Part shown: positions 1 to 7,764 of the stretch, piece after piece | How the letters are laid out: each line of letters opens with the position of its first letter | Position numbering within the stretch: position 1 is the stretch's first letter | NCBI GenBank assembly: GCA_964556755.1 | Contig: CAZKXI010000004.1 | Location: forward strand, 62,001 to 126,000 | Direction of reading: 5' to 3' | DNA length: 64,000 nt | Origin: UBA4085 sp964556755 | Lineage (GTDB): Bacteria > Acidobacteriota > Aminicenantia > Aminicenantales > UBA4085 | The notes under the pieces: model-generated | The model's database searches: none | What the model was told of the DNA's origin: nothing | Seen by the model: only the letters and a program-made list of their open reading frames with translations | Made by a program: the position numbers and the translations under genes

Positions 1-474
1 GTCCAGAAGGCCGACGGCGATCCGTCGCCGGCCGCTCTGAACGCCAAGCTGGCGACGGCCTTCCCCGGCCTCAAGTCCTTCGTCCTTCGCCCCGATCTCG
101 ATCCGGCTTACTACGATCGAGCTTGGACGGCCGTCAAGGACTCCGACTGGGTCATCGTCTCCCTCTTCGTGCCGCGCAGCCGCTTGGGCGACGCCGCTCC
201 GCTGCGGGACGGCGACTTGGCCTTCCTGAAGAAGATCATGGCCGCCAAGCCCAAGTCGGTGATCGCGATGTCCTACGGCAATCCCCAGCACATCCGCAAG
301 ATCGGCGGGGTATCCGCCTTCGCCGTCGGGTACGGAGAGAGGGGCTGGTTCGGCAACCAGGCGGTCTACTTCGACTCGTTCATCAAGCTGCTCAAGGGCG
401 AGCTGAGGCCCTCGGGCAAGCTGCCCGTCCAGGTCTCGGACGACTACCCGATCGGCTCCGGCCTGACCTGGTAG
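1..474 (+). CDS. Glycoside hydrolase family 3, C-terminal fragment
   Basis: Open from the first base of the window, so this is the last 157 residues of a longer protein; the start lies upstream. The reading frame has a Rossmann-like stretch (DSDWVIVSLFVPRS, then KSVIAMSYGNPQHI) and ends with GKLPVQVSDDYPIGSGLTW. That order is typical of the C-terminal (alpha/beta) sandwich domain of two-domain GH3 enzymes of the beta-N-acetylglucosaminidase/beta-glucosidase type. The catalytic Asp of GH3 would be in the missing N-terminal barrel, so activity and substrate cannot be judged. A role in amino-sugar release (NagZ-like) is possible given NamZ at 21.6 kb, but that is inference. It converges on the next gene with a 27-base gap. 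Confidence 0.72.
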   Translation, partial: VQKADGDPSPAALNAKLATAFPGLKSFVLRPDLDPAYYDRAWTAVKDSDWVIVSLFVPRSRLGDAAPLRDGDLAFLKKIMAAKPKSVIAMSYGNPQHIRKIGGVSAFAVGYGERGWFGNQAVYFDSFIKLLKGELRPSGKLPVQVSDDYPIGSGLTW

Positions 475-501
475 GAATGGGGGCGAAGCGGGATACGGGG
501 C

Positions 502-687
502 TCAGCGGCCGGCCAAGTAGGCCAGCACGGCGTGAGCCGTCGCCGTCAGGACCAAGAGAAGGCCCATCTTCTTGTGGACCCCGATCTTCGGCTTGATGAG
601 CCGCAAGCCCGAAGCGGCCTGAAACAGGACCAGGATCAGGTTGACGATCCCCAAAACGAGAATCAGAGAAACGCCGGCGATGGCCAT
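502..687 (-). CDS. Small two-helix membrane protein
   Basis: A 61-residue protein with two hydrophobic segments (about residues 3-24 and 40-58) joined by a basic loop (RLIKPKIGVHKKMG), so probably an inner-membrane hairpin with the loop in the cytoplasm. A strong Shine-Dalgarno site (AAGGAGGTCCCG on the minus strand) sits directly before the ATG, which supports real translation. It lies 20 bases downstream of the superoxide-reductase-like gene on the same strand, so the two are probably one transcript. I do not recognise a family. His37 and His52 could matter if it partners with the metalloprotein, but nothing in the sequence proves that. Confidence 0.6.
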   Translation of the reverse strand: MAIAGVSLILVLGIVNLILVLFQAASGLRLIKPKIGVHKKMGLLLVLTATAHAVLAYLAGR

Positions 688-707
688 CGGGACCTCCTTT
701 TGGGCTT

Positions 708-1073
708 CTAGACCGCGATCTTGACGGCCACGGGACCGGCGCTTCCATGCAGGTTGCAGTGGCCCTGGGCCGTGATCTCGACGGCCTTGACGACCTTGAG
801 CTTGACCTCGCGGGTGAAGCCGGCGCTCTCGGGCAAGCTCTTGGCTTTGAATTCCCAGCGGGCGATCTCGACTCCGTCCGCCTGGACTGCAACCCAGTCG
901 GTGTGATGGAAGCCGCTATTGCCCTTGTGTTCGACGGCGACGACGATCGTCACTTCCGTCCCCGCGGCTGCGGTCTCCGGGACTTTGACCGTGACCGAGG
1001 TCTTATTGGCCAGAGCGGGGACGGCCAAGGCCAGGATCAGCAGCGCCGAGAGGATCGATCTCACGGTTCTCAT
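708..1073 (-). CDS. Secreted superoxide-reductase-like (SORL) domain protein
   Basis: A 121-residue protein with a signal peptide (residues 1-22, cut after PALA). The mature part resembles the desulfoferrodoxin/superoxide reductase iron centre. The segment EHKGNSGFHHTDW (residues 48-60) matches the family's HP...HHI.W region, and GHCNLHG (104-110) matches the CN(I/L)HG loop, which supplies a Cys and a His to the Fe(His)4Cys site. The N-terminal EKH segment that gives the remaining Glu and His in classical enzymes is not visible after the signal peptide, so the ligand set seems incomplete (His49, His56/57, Cys106, His109). Likely periplasmic. The GGGAGGGG site before the ATG supports the start. 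Activity as a reductase is uncertain; an electron-transfer or metal-binding role is also possible. Confidence 0.7.
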   Translation of the reverse strand: MRTVRSILSALLILALAVPALANKTSVTVKVPETAAAGTEVTIVVAVEHKGNSGFHHTDWVAVQADGVEIARWEFKAKSLPESAGFTREVKLKVVKAVEITAQGHCNLHGSAGPVAVKIAV

Positions 1074-1102
1074 CGCGCCCCTCCCGATAGGATGATTTCG
1101 AA

Positions 1103-2464
1103 TTATCGGATCAGGTGGAAGGCCGTCTGGCGTCCGTCCAGGAAGACGGCCTTCTCACCGTCGAAGACGATGTCCTGCTCCAGCGGCACCCGCATCTCGG
1201 CCAGGCCCCAGTCCGGCATCGGGCCGGTGGCGCTCAGCTCGACCGTGAAGCAGCTCCACGGCACCAGCTTGACGTCGCCCCGGCCGGGATTGTTGACCTG
1301 CTCCCAGGGCAGTCCGATGAGCGGCCCGGGCTCGTGCAGGAACAGGCCCAGGGAGTGGCTGTAGACCTTCGGGCCGGGAATGCCGACCTCCCTGGCCTTG
1401 GCCAGGATGCGGCCCAGGAGCTCGTTGCCGGTCAGGCCGGTCTTGAACTCGCCGCGGAAGACGTCCTGCAGGCGGTTGGCTTCGGCCATCAGCTTGCGCA
1501 GGCCCTCGGGCGCATCCGTCTCGCCGGGCTTGAGGACGTAAGCCACTTCCTGGGTGTCGCTGTTCCAGCGCATGTACTTCACCCCGACGTCGCAGTGGAG
1601 GTAGTCGCCGGGACGGATGGCCTTGTCGTCCTTGCCGAAGGCGGCCAGGGTCTCGGGGCTGCGGGCCCGGATGGAGACGAACGGCCGGAAGGATACCCCG
1701 AGGCCGAGATCGGCGGCCCGCTGCCGGTAGTGCCAGCGCACGTCCTCGGCCGTCGTCTGGCCGACGGTGATGACCCGGTTGGAGAACATCTCGGCGATGA
1801 TGGCGTGGGAGATGGCCGCGGCCTGCTCGACGATCTCGACCTCTTCGGGCAGGAGGGTCTGGCACCAGAGGGTGGCCAGGGGCTCGGCCGAGACGATCCG
1901 CTTGGACAGCTCGGGGCCGAGGGCGGCTAGAATCCTCTTCTTGAGGTTCGTCGTCAGGGCGCCGGCCACCCACTGAACCTCGCCTTCGTTGAGGGCGATG
2001 GTCTTGGGCTGGCGCTCCTTGACGATGCGGCCGAAGGCCTCCCATTGGCCCTCGGGGCTCTTCTTGGCGTCGAAGGCGGCCACGTCCCAGCCGTTGACGA
2101 ACAGGCCCTGGGTGTCGGTCCGCGAGATGTTGAGCCGCTCGACTCCCTTCTCCGGGCCGCGGTCGTAGAAGACCAGGATCTGGGTGATCGGGCACCAGTG
2201 ATCCAGGGGCATCATGGTCTCGAAGACGGGGTCGAGGTTGTCCTCGTTGCAGGAGAGAACCCACATGTCGATGCCGGTCTCTCTCATCATTCGGGGAACC
2301 AAGGTATCGAGCCGCTTCTGGACGACTTTATGGACGAAGGCGGCCTGCTCGCGGGCGGACAGGATGGCCGGGCCGCTCTTCTGGGCGGGCGGGGCGGCCG
2401 AGAAGGCGAGCGGGAGCAGAAAGGCGGCGGCCAGCATCAGGGCCGGGATACGGTGACGCGGCAT
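1103..2464 (-). CDS. Secreted M24 family metallopeptidase (Xaa-Pro aminopeptidase-like)
   Basis: 453 residues. The ATG at 2464 is chosen because GGAGGAG lies just upstream and the protein then opens with a clean signal peptide (MPRHRIPALMLAAAFLLPLAFS); the frame is open further upstream but that part has no such features. The C-terminal half is a pita-bread fold with the expected metal ligands: Asp in CDVGVKY (about residue 292), Asp in NSDTQE (about 303), His in SHSLGLFLHEPG, Glu in TVELSA and a late Glu in RVPLEQD. The enzyme therefore looks intact, unlike the other M24 protein at 29.9 kb. It probably trims proline-containing peptides in the periplasm. It is transcribed away from tRNA-Gly, and a TTGACC-17-ATAAGA promoter lies upstream. 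Confidence 0.85.
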   Translation of the reverse strand: MPRHRIPALMLAAAFLLPLAFSAAPPAQKSGPAILSAREQAAFVHKVVQKRLDTLVPRMMRETGIDMWVLSCNEDNLDPVFETMMPLDHWCPITQILVFYDRGPEKGVERLNISRTDTQGLFVNGWDVAAFDAKKSPEGQWEAFGRIVKERQPKTIALNEGEVQWVAGALTTNLKKRILAALGPELSKRIVSAEPLATLWCQTLLPEEVEIVEQAAAISHAIIAEMFSNRVITVGQTTAEDVRWHYRQRAADLGLGVSFRPFVSIRARSPETLAAFGKDDKAIRPGDYLHCDVGVKYMRWNSDTQEVAYVLKPGETDAPEGLRKLMAEANRLQDVFRGEFKTGLTGNELLGRILAKAREVGIPGPKVYSHSLGLFLHEPGPLIGLPWEQVNNPGRGDVKLVPWSCFTVELSATGPMPDWGLAEMRVPLEQDIVFDGEKAVFLDGRQTAFHLIR

Positions 2465-2500
2465 GGCGGACTCCTCCTTGCGTACGAACTCTGGAGCGTT

Positions 2501-2529
2501 TCTTATCACGCCCCCCTCGCGACGGTCAA
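2501..2529 (-). promoter_or_regulatory. Predicted sigma70-type promoter for the M24 peptidase
   Basis: Reading on the minus strand, TTGACC (2529-2524) and ATAAGA (2506-2501) are 17 bases apart, about 37 bases before the ATG at 2464. It is close to, and divergent from, the tRNA-Gly promoter at 2549-2577. Confidence 0.45.
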
Positions 2530-2548
2530 GGCCGAGGCGCGGCGTCCG

Positions 2549-2577
2549 TTGACTTTCGGCCGCAATCCGGCTACAAC
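2549..2577 (+). promoter_or_regulatory. Predicted sigma70-type promoter of tRNA-Gly
   Basis: TTGACT (2549-2554), a 17-base spacer and TACAAC (2572-2577), 44 bases before the mature 5' end of the tRNA. Spacing is ideal and the -35 box nearly consensus. Confidence 0.6.
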
Positions 2578-2621
2578 ATAGGCCTGCTCGAGGCCCGAAT
2601 TCCCCGGTCCGGGGGGCGAGG

Positions 2622-2693
2622 GCGGGCATAGCTCAATGGTAGAGTACCGGCTTCCCAAGCCGGGTGTTGTGGGTTCGAGTCCCATTGCCCGCT
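2622..2693 (+). tRNA. tRNA-Gly (anticodon CCC)
   Basis: Full cloverleaf: acceptor stem GCGGGCA/TGCCCGC, D arm starting at 2631, anticodon stem CCGGC/GCCGG (2647-2651 and 2659-2663) with loop TTCCCAA so the anticodon is CCC at 2654-2656, and T arm GTGGG/CCCAT with loop TTCGAGT. Discriminator base T at 2693; CCA is not encoded. It ends 18 bases before the start codon of the lipM-like gene, so tRNA and mRNA may share a primary transcript. Confidence 0.95.
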
Positions 2694-2711
2694 CTGGCTC
2701 CCCGGCGACAC

Positions 2712-3545
2712 ATGAGTCCCATGAACCAAGAGCCCGGATTTTTCCTGCTTCGTCACGAGCGGCCTCTCCCCGGTTCGCTCAATATGGCCGTGGACGGCCA
2801 CCTCCTGGCCTCCCTCGGCGAGGCGCCCCGGACCGTCGTGCGCTTCTATCAGTGGGAGCGGCCGACCGCTTCGCTGGGCGCCGGCCAGACCGCGGCCCGG
2901 GTGGTCGACCCGGAGTTTTGCCGGACGCATGGCATCGACATCGTCCGCCGCATCACCGGCGGCAAGCTGGTGCTTCACCATCAGGAAGTGACCTATTCGG
3001 TGACGTCCAACGACGCCGCGGCCTTCACCGATACCTTGGGCGGCTCGTACAAGCGCATCTCCCAGGCTCTGGTCCGGGGATTGGAGGGCATGGGCCTGAA
3101 GGCCGCCCTGGCCGACAAGGCGCCTCCGTTCTATGCCAAGGGGACGATGCCCTGCTTCTCGCTGCCCGCGCAGGATGAGATCGAGGTCGGCGGGCTGAAG
3201 ATCGTCGGCTCGGCCCAAAAGCGATTGGCCGGGCGCTTCCTCCAGCACGGCTCCATCCCCCTGGCCCACGACGAGGAGCTCCTGAGGGCGGTCTCCCTCT
3301 ACAAAGGCGACGGCGGGATCCTGATGACATCCCTGGGCCGCGAGCTGGGCCGGGAGGTGGATTTCGACTGGGCCGTCGGCCATTTCGTGGCCGGCTTCCA
3401 AAGCTTCTTCGGCGTCTCCCTGCGGCCTCTGGATTTAGATCGCCTCGACTGGGAGGCCATCCGGGCCCTGGAGGCGCGCAAGTACGCCCATCCGGCCTGG
3501 ACCTTCGAAGCCCGGGACCCCGCCGAGGCCGCATCCGCGCGTTGA
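2712..3545 (+). CDS. lipM: LipM-type octanoyl-[ACP]:protein octanoyltransferase / lipoate ligase family
   Basis: 277 residues of the BPL/LplA/LipB fold. Residues 79-90 (RRITGGKLVLHH) are the lipoyl-binding RRxTGG...H motif. The stretch from Cys148 (PCFSLPAQDEIEVGG) through KIVGSAQKR to FLQHGSI fits LipM-type transferases, whose catalytic Cys sits at this place (Cys150 in the B. subtilis enzyme), better than ATP-using LplA. The lysine of GSAQKR is also kept. It would attach octanoate from ACP to lipoyl domains of 2-oxoacid dehydrogenases or GcvH. The start is uncertain: ATG at 2712 and ATG at 2721 both lack a clear Shine-Dalgarno site. The gene follows tRNA-Gly directly. A lipoate ligase remains the alternative. 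Confidence 0.82.
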   Translation: MSPMNQEPGFFLLRHERPLPGSLNMAVDGHLLASLGEAPRTVVRFYQWERPTASLGAGQTAARVVDPEFCRTHGIDIVRRITGGKLVLHHQEVTYSVTSNDAAAFTDTLGGSYKRISQALVRGLEGMGLKAALADKAPPFYAKGTMPCFSLPAQDEIEVGGLKIVGSAQKRLAGRFLQHGSIPLAHDEELLRAVSLYKGDGGILMTSLGRELGREVDFDWAVGHFVAGFQSFFGVSLRPLDLDRLDWEAIRALEARKYAHPAWTFEARDPAEAASAR

Positions 3546-3584
3546 TTTTCACCGCTCGCGGTGCTACGATCGGGAAGGCCCGCC

Positions 3585-4490
3585 ATGAACGAAGTCGCCA
3601 CGCTCCTCAAGCTCGATCCGAGGGAGCTTCCCCCCCTCAAGTCCCTGGCCTTGGATGACCTGCGGCAGAAGGTCCTCAAGAACCTCCACTTGGAGCTGGG
3701 CGCCGGCTCCAGCCTCTGCCTGCTGTCGCCGAGCTACTCGGTCCTTCTGCCCGGCGCCGACGACAAGGTCGCCGAGCTGGTCTCCAAGCGCGAGGAGCTT
3801 CTCGATTACCTCAAGGAAGCCCTGGTCCAGAACCTGGCCGTCTACTCGGTGCTGCTGGACGTCAACAGCTACTTCATCGAGCAGAACGACGGGCTGGTCC
3901 TGGCCCGCTTGAAGGAGGCCAACTCCGACGGTCGCCGCTACGAGATCCAGTACTACACCCAATCGCCCCAGGAGCTGCTGTCGCACTACGAGGACAAGAT
4001 CTACATCGGCCGCGATTTCGTCGACCTCTTCAGCTTCCGGCGCAAGTACTACGGCATCCGGGAGCACATCGCCGCCCTCAAGGACCAGTCGGACCGGCTG
4101 GTGGACCGGGGGGCGGAGAAGCTCCGGCGGCCGAACGACTACAAGTCCTTCTTCCAGGAGATCCGCGAGTCGGTCGGCGAGCTGGCGACCGAGAGCCTGT
4201 CGATCCTGGAGTCCCTGCCGCCCCAGCCGGACTACGCCAAGCTGGACGAGAAGGACCTCATCGAGATCAACGCCCAGTACCGGACGATCGCCCACTTCCT
4301 GATCGAGCTGAACGACGAGGTGGCCGAGTTCGAGAACCTGCTGCGGTTCAAGACAGAGATCGGATTCGTCCGCTACGTGACCAAGTACAAGAAGGACCTG
4401 ACCAACCTGATCTCGCTGTTCAACATCAAGATCAACGGCTGCCTGGGCCAGCGGATCGTCCAGGCCCGCTCCAAGACCCAGCTGCTCTGA
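3585..4490 (+). CDS. Conserved-looking protein of unknown function
   Basis: 301 residues from the ATG at 3585, chosen because GGAAGG lies six bases upstream; the frame is open slightly earlier. I do not recognise the family. There is no signal peptide or membrane segment, and the protein is rich in charged and long helical stretches with many Tyr and Phe, for instance YEIQYYTQSPQELLSHYEDK and FSFRRKYYGIREHIAALKDQ. The last 130 residues look like a helical bundle. Base composition matches the neighbours, so it is not obviously acquired. It follows the lipM-like gene on the same strand with a 39-base gap and faces the DUF4097 gene end-on. A cytoplasmic, mostly helical protein is all that can be supported. 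Confidence 0.75.
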   Translation: MNEVATLLKLDPRELPPLKSLALDDLRQKVLKNLHLELGAGSSLCLLSPSYSVLLPGADDKVAELVSKREELLDYLKEALVQNLAVYSVLLDVNSYFIEQNDGLVLARLKEANSDGRRYEIQYYTQSPQELLSHYEDKIYIGRDFVDLFSFRRKYYGIREHIAALKDQSDRLVDRGAEKLRRPNDYKSFFQEIRESVGELATESLSILESLPPQPDYAKLDEKDLIEINAQYRTIAHFLIELNDEVAEFENLLRFKTEIGFVRYVTKYKKDLTNLISLFNIKINGCLGQRIVQARSKTQLL

Positions 4491-4534
4491 GGCCGGCCCC
4501 CCGGGTCCGGGCCTCGAGCCTTAACCGCCGTCCT

Positions 4535-5872
4535 TCATTCCTGGGCCGTCGCGTCGGCCTTCGGGTCCGTCCGGGCCGCCGCCTCGCGCACCGTCACGTC
4601 GCCGTAGGAGGTGACGATGGTCAGGCCGGGCCGCCCGGCCGCCTCGGGGAAGGCCTTGACCTCGGAGGAGCCGTTGGCCGTCAGGGAAGCCGGCTTCTCG
4701 GCCAGGCTCCAGCGGATCTCGCCGGACGCGGTCCGGGCCGAGAGGGGAGCCCGAAGCCCGGCCGGCCACTCGACGTCGACGGCGGCGTTGGAGCCTTGGA
4801 CATCGACCGGGCCGGACAGATCCCGCGGCCGCAGCCTCAGGTCGCCGTGCTGGAGGACGATGACGGCGGGCCCGCCGAAGTCGAGCAGGTCGACGTCCTG
4901 GTAGGACGTGGAGATGCGGATCTCGGGCCCGCCGATGCCGGAGGCCCAGACGCCCAAGTCCTTTCCATCCACCTTGAGGCCGCCGGCCACGTTTCGGGCC
5001 CGAAGCGAGCCGTGGTCGTCGGTCACGTCGGCGGCGCCGCGGATATCCTCCAGCTCGATGTCGGACTGGAGGCCCCGGATCTTGGCTTCCGCCGCTCCGA
5101 CGACCCGGATGGGCTCGTAGGACGAGCCGATCTCGGCCCGTCCGCCGATCCCCTTAGCCAGGATGTCGGAATGGTTCCCCGATACCGTCAGGGCCCGGGC
5201 GGCGCCGTCGATCCGGACGGGCTCGTAGCTGTTCTCTACCAGGAGGTCGCCGGACACCATCCGGACATGGACCTCGCTGCGGGGCGCCTCGATCTGGCAG
5301 TCGCCGCCGACGCCGTCCACGTCGACCGGCTCGTAGCTGGTGCGGACGACCAGGGCCCCGGCGATGCGGGCCGCCGAGACGCTGCCGTGGCTGTTGGTCA
5401 GCTCGGCCGAGGCCAGGCCGGAAGCCCGGACCGGGCCGTAGGCGTTCTTGACCACGACGGTCGAAGCGGCGGGGACGACCAGCTTGAGCCCGGTCTCGAA
5501 CCGCCGGGTCGATTCGTCCACGGCGTCGGCCGTCAGGATCAGCCGGTCCTCGGTCCGGTTGACCGTCAGCCGGAGGCCGGCCGCGGCCGCTTGGGCCTCG
5601 GCCTCTTCCTTTCGCCAGAGGCGCTTGCTGAAGAGGACCTGGACCGATCCGGTCTCGGCCGCTTCGACCGTCACCTGGCCGCGGACGTTGGCGACCTCAA
5701 TCCGGGTCGGGACCGGGCCGGGGATCTCCCGCGACTCCTCAAAGCGGAATTCCCGTCCGGATCCGCCCCAGAAGTCGCCGTCGCCGAAGCTCAGGCGTCC
5801 GGTCTTGACCGCGGTCAGGGAGATCCCGGCCAGGATGATGAAAACGGCCAGGACGATCTCGCGGGCGCGCAT
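4535..5872 (-). CDS. DUF4097-type beta-repeat envelope protein
   Basis: 445 residues from the ATG at 5872, with an N-terminal signal or anchor segment (MRAREIVLAVFIILAGISL). The rest is a long series of short beta-strand repeats of the form 'VRASGLASAELTNSHGSVSA', 'VDVDGVGGDCQIEAPRSEVH', 'VRIDGAARALTVSGNHSDIL', which is typical of DUF4097 beta-solenoid or adhesin-like proteins. Phrases such as SSYEPIRV/NSYEPVRI recur about every 40 residues. It is the last gene of the ECF-sigma operon, four bases after the LiaF-like small gene, so it is probably an output or sensor of that envelope-stress circuit (inference). It lies outside the inner membrane if the N-terminal segment is a signal peptide. 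Confidence 0.8.
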   Translation of the reverse strand: MRAREIVLAVFIILAGISLTAVKTGRLSFGDGDFWGGSGREFRFEESREIPGPVPTRIEVANVRGQVTVEAAETGSVQVLFSKRLWRKEEAEAQAAAAGLRLTVNRTEDRLILTADAVDESTRRFETGLKLVVPAASTVVVKNAYGPVRASGLASAELTNSHGSVSAARIAGALVVRTSYEPVDVDGVGGDCQIEAPRSEVHVRMVSGDLLVENSYEPVRIDGAARALTVSGNHSDILAKGIGGRAEIGSSYEPIRVVGAAEAKIRGLQSDIELEDIRGAADVTDDHGSLRARNVAGGLKVDGKDLGVWASGIGGPEIRISTSYQDVDLLDFGGPAVIVLQHGDLRLRPRDLSGPVDVQGSNAAVDVEWPAGLRAPLSARTASGEIRWSLAEKPASLTANGSSEVKAFPEAAGRPGLTIVTSYGDVTVREAAARTDPKADATAQE

Positions 5873-5876
5873 GGGC

Positions 5877-6098
5877 TCAATCCCGGGGGCGGACGTCAGG
5901 ATCGTCGGATTCCGGCTTGTCCCGGCGCAGCCCGGCGATGAGCTTCTGGGCGCCCCAGATGACCAGGACCACGGGCCACAGCTTCCAGAGGTATTCCCAG
6001 GCGTCGATGTTGATGAAGTTCTCGGCCAGGAAAGCGGCTCCAATGACGATCAGGATGATGCCCCAGACCAGGGCGTCTTTGCGGCGGGGAGTTGACAT
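5877..6098 (-). CDS. Small LiaF-type transmembrane protein (DUF5668-like)
   Basis: 73 residues with two hydrophobic helices (about 10-28 and 36-54) in the pattern WGIILIVIGAAFLAENF...LWPVVLVIWGAQKLI. This is the LiaF-TM/DUF5668 membrane hairpin found beside ECF and two-component envelope-stress regulators. The charged tail (RRDKPESDDPDVRPRD) is probably cytoplasmic. It lies between the larger LiaF-like protein and the DUF4097 gene in a tightly packed operon, with four bases to the next start. The exact role is unknown; proteins of this type often modulate stress signalling at the membrane. Confidence 0.75.
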   Translation of the reverse strand: MSTPRRKDALVWGIILIVIGAAFLAENFINIDAWEYLWKLWPVVLVIWGAQKLIAGLRRDKPESDDPDVRPRD

Positions 6099-6120
6099 GG
6101 CGATTCTCCTTGGCGGCGCG

Positions 6121-6684
6121 TCAGTCGCGCTTGCGTAGCGATTCGAAGATGATCTTGAGGCCGATCAGGATGACGGCCACTGGCCAGAACTCGAGAATCT
6201 GGTCGAGCTCGACGATGTTGAAGTTGGCCAGCAGGAAGATGGCCCCGATGGCCATCAGCAGGAGGCCCCAGAAGACCGAGCCCTGGGCGGCCGGCTTATC
6301 GGGAACGGCCGACGTTGCGGCCGGGCCGGAGGCTGCGAAGCCGGCCCCGCCGGGGGCTCCGATGATCGGGGTTCCGGCCGCCGCCGATCCGGGAGCGCCC
6401 CCCGCCGTCGCCGCGGCCTCGGCGGACTTGAGGTTGACGGCCTTGGCGGTCTGAACGGCGTCGATGATCTGGTAGATGTAGAAGGCGGCGAAGACGAGCG
6501 GCAGGAAGGGATGCGGCCCGCGCGGCATCATGGAGATGCAGCCGGCGAAGATGAGGAAGAAGAGGAGAGCCTTCGCGCCCTCGCCGTTATAGAGCTGCCC
6601 GGCGCCGGGGAAAAATCCCGACAGGATGCCGGCGGCGGCGGGTGACTTGGGGGGCTTGTTCTGGATGATGATCTTGTCGGTCAT
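6121..6684 (-). CDS. Membrane protein with TM2-like N-terminus and LiaF-type C-terminus
   Basis: 187 residues. The start at 6684 is set by GGAGGTTACC immediately upstream. The N-terminal part (residues 15-75) has the GILSGFFPGAGQLYNGE motif and two helices, as in TM2/DUF5683-like proteins. Residues 88-132 are an Ala/Gly/Pro-rich linker. The C-terminal 50 residues (FWGLLLMAIGAIFLLANFNI, then FWPVAVILIGLKIIFESL) repeat the LiaF-type hairpin seen in the adjacent 73-residue protein, so the two are probably related by duplication. It is in the middle of the ECF operon, between the anti-sigma gene and the small LiaF-like gene. Likely an inner-membrane component of the same circuit; function unproven. 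Confidence 0.75.
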   Translation of the reverse strand: MTDKIIIQNKPPKSPAAAGILSGFFPGAGQLYNGEGAKALLFFLIFAGCISMMPRGPHPFLPLVFAAFYIYQIIDAVQTAKAVNLKSAEAAATAGGAPGSAAAGTPIIGAPGGAGFAASGPAATSAVPDKPAAQGSVFWGLLLMAIGAIFLLANFNIVELDQILEFWPVAVILIGLKIIFESLRKRD

Positions 6685-6707
6685 GGTAACCTCCGTTGGA
6701 TCTGCAT

Positions 6708-7202
6708 TTAATAATCGGCCCGGACGATGGGATTGGCGGCTTTGGCCTGGGCGTAGGCCGTGTTGGCCAGGTCGCCGATCCGGCCGGTCAGGGATTCGGC
6801 CCGGACATAGATTCTCTCGATGGAGCTGAGGCCGCGGTGGAGCTGTTGGCGGACCTCCCGCTGAACGCTGCCGGGGCTGACGAGATAGACCGAGACCAGC
6901 AGGAGCAGGCCGGAAACCGCGGCCAGGACGGGCTGCAGGGCGGGGCGGCGCAGGAAGCCGAGATCCAGGCTCCAACGGCGCCGCGGCCGGTCGGGGATGG
7001 CCAGCAGGCGGCGGCGCAGGGCCGGGCTCGGCTCGACCTCGGGAAAGGCGGCAAAGGCGTCCAGGGCGGCCTTCATCCGCTCGGCCAGCCCGGCGCACTT
7101 CGGGCAGGCGGCCAGGTGGGCCTCGACTTCGGCCCGGACGGCCGGGTCGAGCTCGCCGTCGATATAGGGGGACAGCAGGTCTTGGAGCCTGTCACATGTC
7201 AT
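6708..7202 (-). CDS. Zinc-finger anti-sigma factor (RsiW/zf-HC2 type)
   Basis: 164 residues. The N-terminus (MTCDRLQDLLSPYIDGELDP) and the HLAACPKC motif at about residues 32-39 form the zf-HC2 zinc-binding anti-sigma domain, with Cys3 and the HxxxCxxC ligands. A single membrane helix follows at about residues 110-131 (LQPVLAAVSGLLLLVSVYLV), placing the C-terminal 33 residues outside. Its start overlaps the end of the sigma gene by 11 bases, the usual arrangement for a cognate pair with translational coupling. It should hold the sigma factor at the membrane until an envelope signal triggers release, probably by proteolysis (family knowledge). Confidence 0.88.
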   Translation of the reverse strand: MTCDRLQDLLSPYIDGELDPAVRAEVEAHLAACPKCAGLAERMKAALDAFAAFPEVEPSPALRRRLLAIPDRPRRRWSLDLGFLRRPALQPVLAAVSGLLLLVSVYLVSPGSVQREVRQQLHRGLSSIERIYVRAESLTGRIGDLANTAYAQAKAANPIVRADY

Positions 7203-7752
7203 GTTCGTCCTCCCGGGCCGGCTGAAGAATCCTGGCCAGCTGCAGCCGGCCGCGGTTGATGCGGGACTTGACCGTGCCCACGGGCACGCCGCTGATCTCG
7301 GCCACTTCCTCGTAGGTCTTGCCCTGGATCTCCTTGAGGATGATGGCCAGGCGGATCTCGGCTGGGAGCTGATCGAGGCCCGACCAGAGGAGCCGCCGCG
7401 TCTCCGCCTCGGCCAAGCCGCGCTCCGGGTCGTCGCCGCCGGCCAGAGTGGGCGCGACGTTCTCGAAGTCGTCCCGGCTCCGCTTCTCCAGCTTGGTCCG
7501 GCGGTATTCGTCGATCAGGTAGTGCTTGGCCAGGGCCAGCAGCCAGGCGGTGAAGTTCTTGCCCAGGTCGAACTTGTCGAGCTGGCGGTAGAGCTTCATG
7601 AAGATGTCCTGGGTCAGGTCTTCGGCCTCTTCGCGGCTGCCGGTGAACTGGTAGGCCATGTTGAAGACCTTCTTAGAGTAGAGATCGACGAGCATCCGCC
7701 AGGCTCCTTGATCGCCTTCCAGGCAATCCTTGATGATCGCTTCCAAGTTCAC
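7192..7752 (-). CDS. ECF RNA polymerase sigma factor (RpoE-like)
   Basis: 186 residues starting at a GTG (7752) with GGAG eight bases upstream. Region 2 is clear (YSKKVFNMAYQFTGSREEAE, DLTQDIFMKLYRQL, then FTAWLLALAKHYLIDEYRR), and region 4 is a helix-turn-helix ending GKTYEEVAEISGVPVGTVKS. It directs transcription of an envelope regulon. It heads an operon with its anti-sigma factor, two LiaF-like membrane proteins and a DUF4097 protein. A GGAACTC-16-GTCTATC element, the classic RpoE-type promoter, lies directly upstream and suggests positive autoregulation. Confidence 0.92.
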   Translation of the reverse strand: MNLEAIIKDCLEGDQGAWRMLVDLYSKKVFNMAYQFTGSREEAEDLTQDIFMKLYRQLDKFDLGKNFTAWLLALAKHYLIDEYRRTKLEKRSRDDFENVAPTLAGGDDPERGLAEAETRRLLWSGLDQLPAEIRLAIILKEIQGKTYEEVAEISGVPVGTVKSRINRGRLQLARILQPAREDEHDM

Positions 7753-7764
7753 TCACACCACTCC

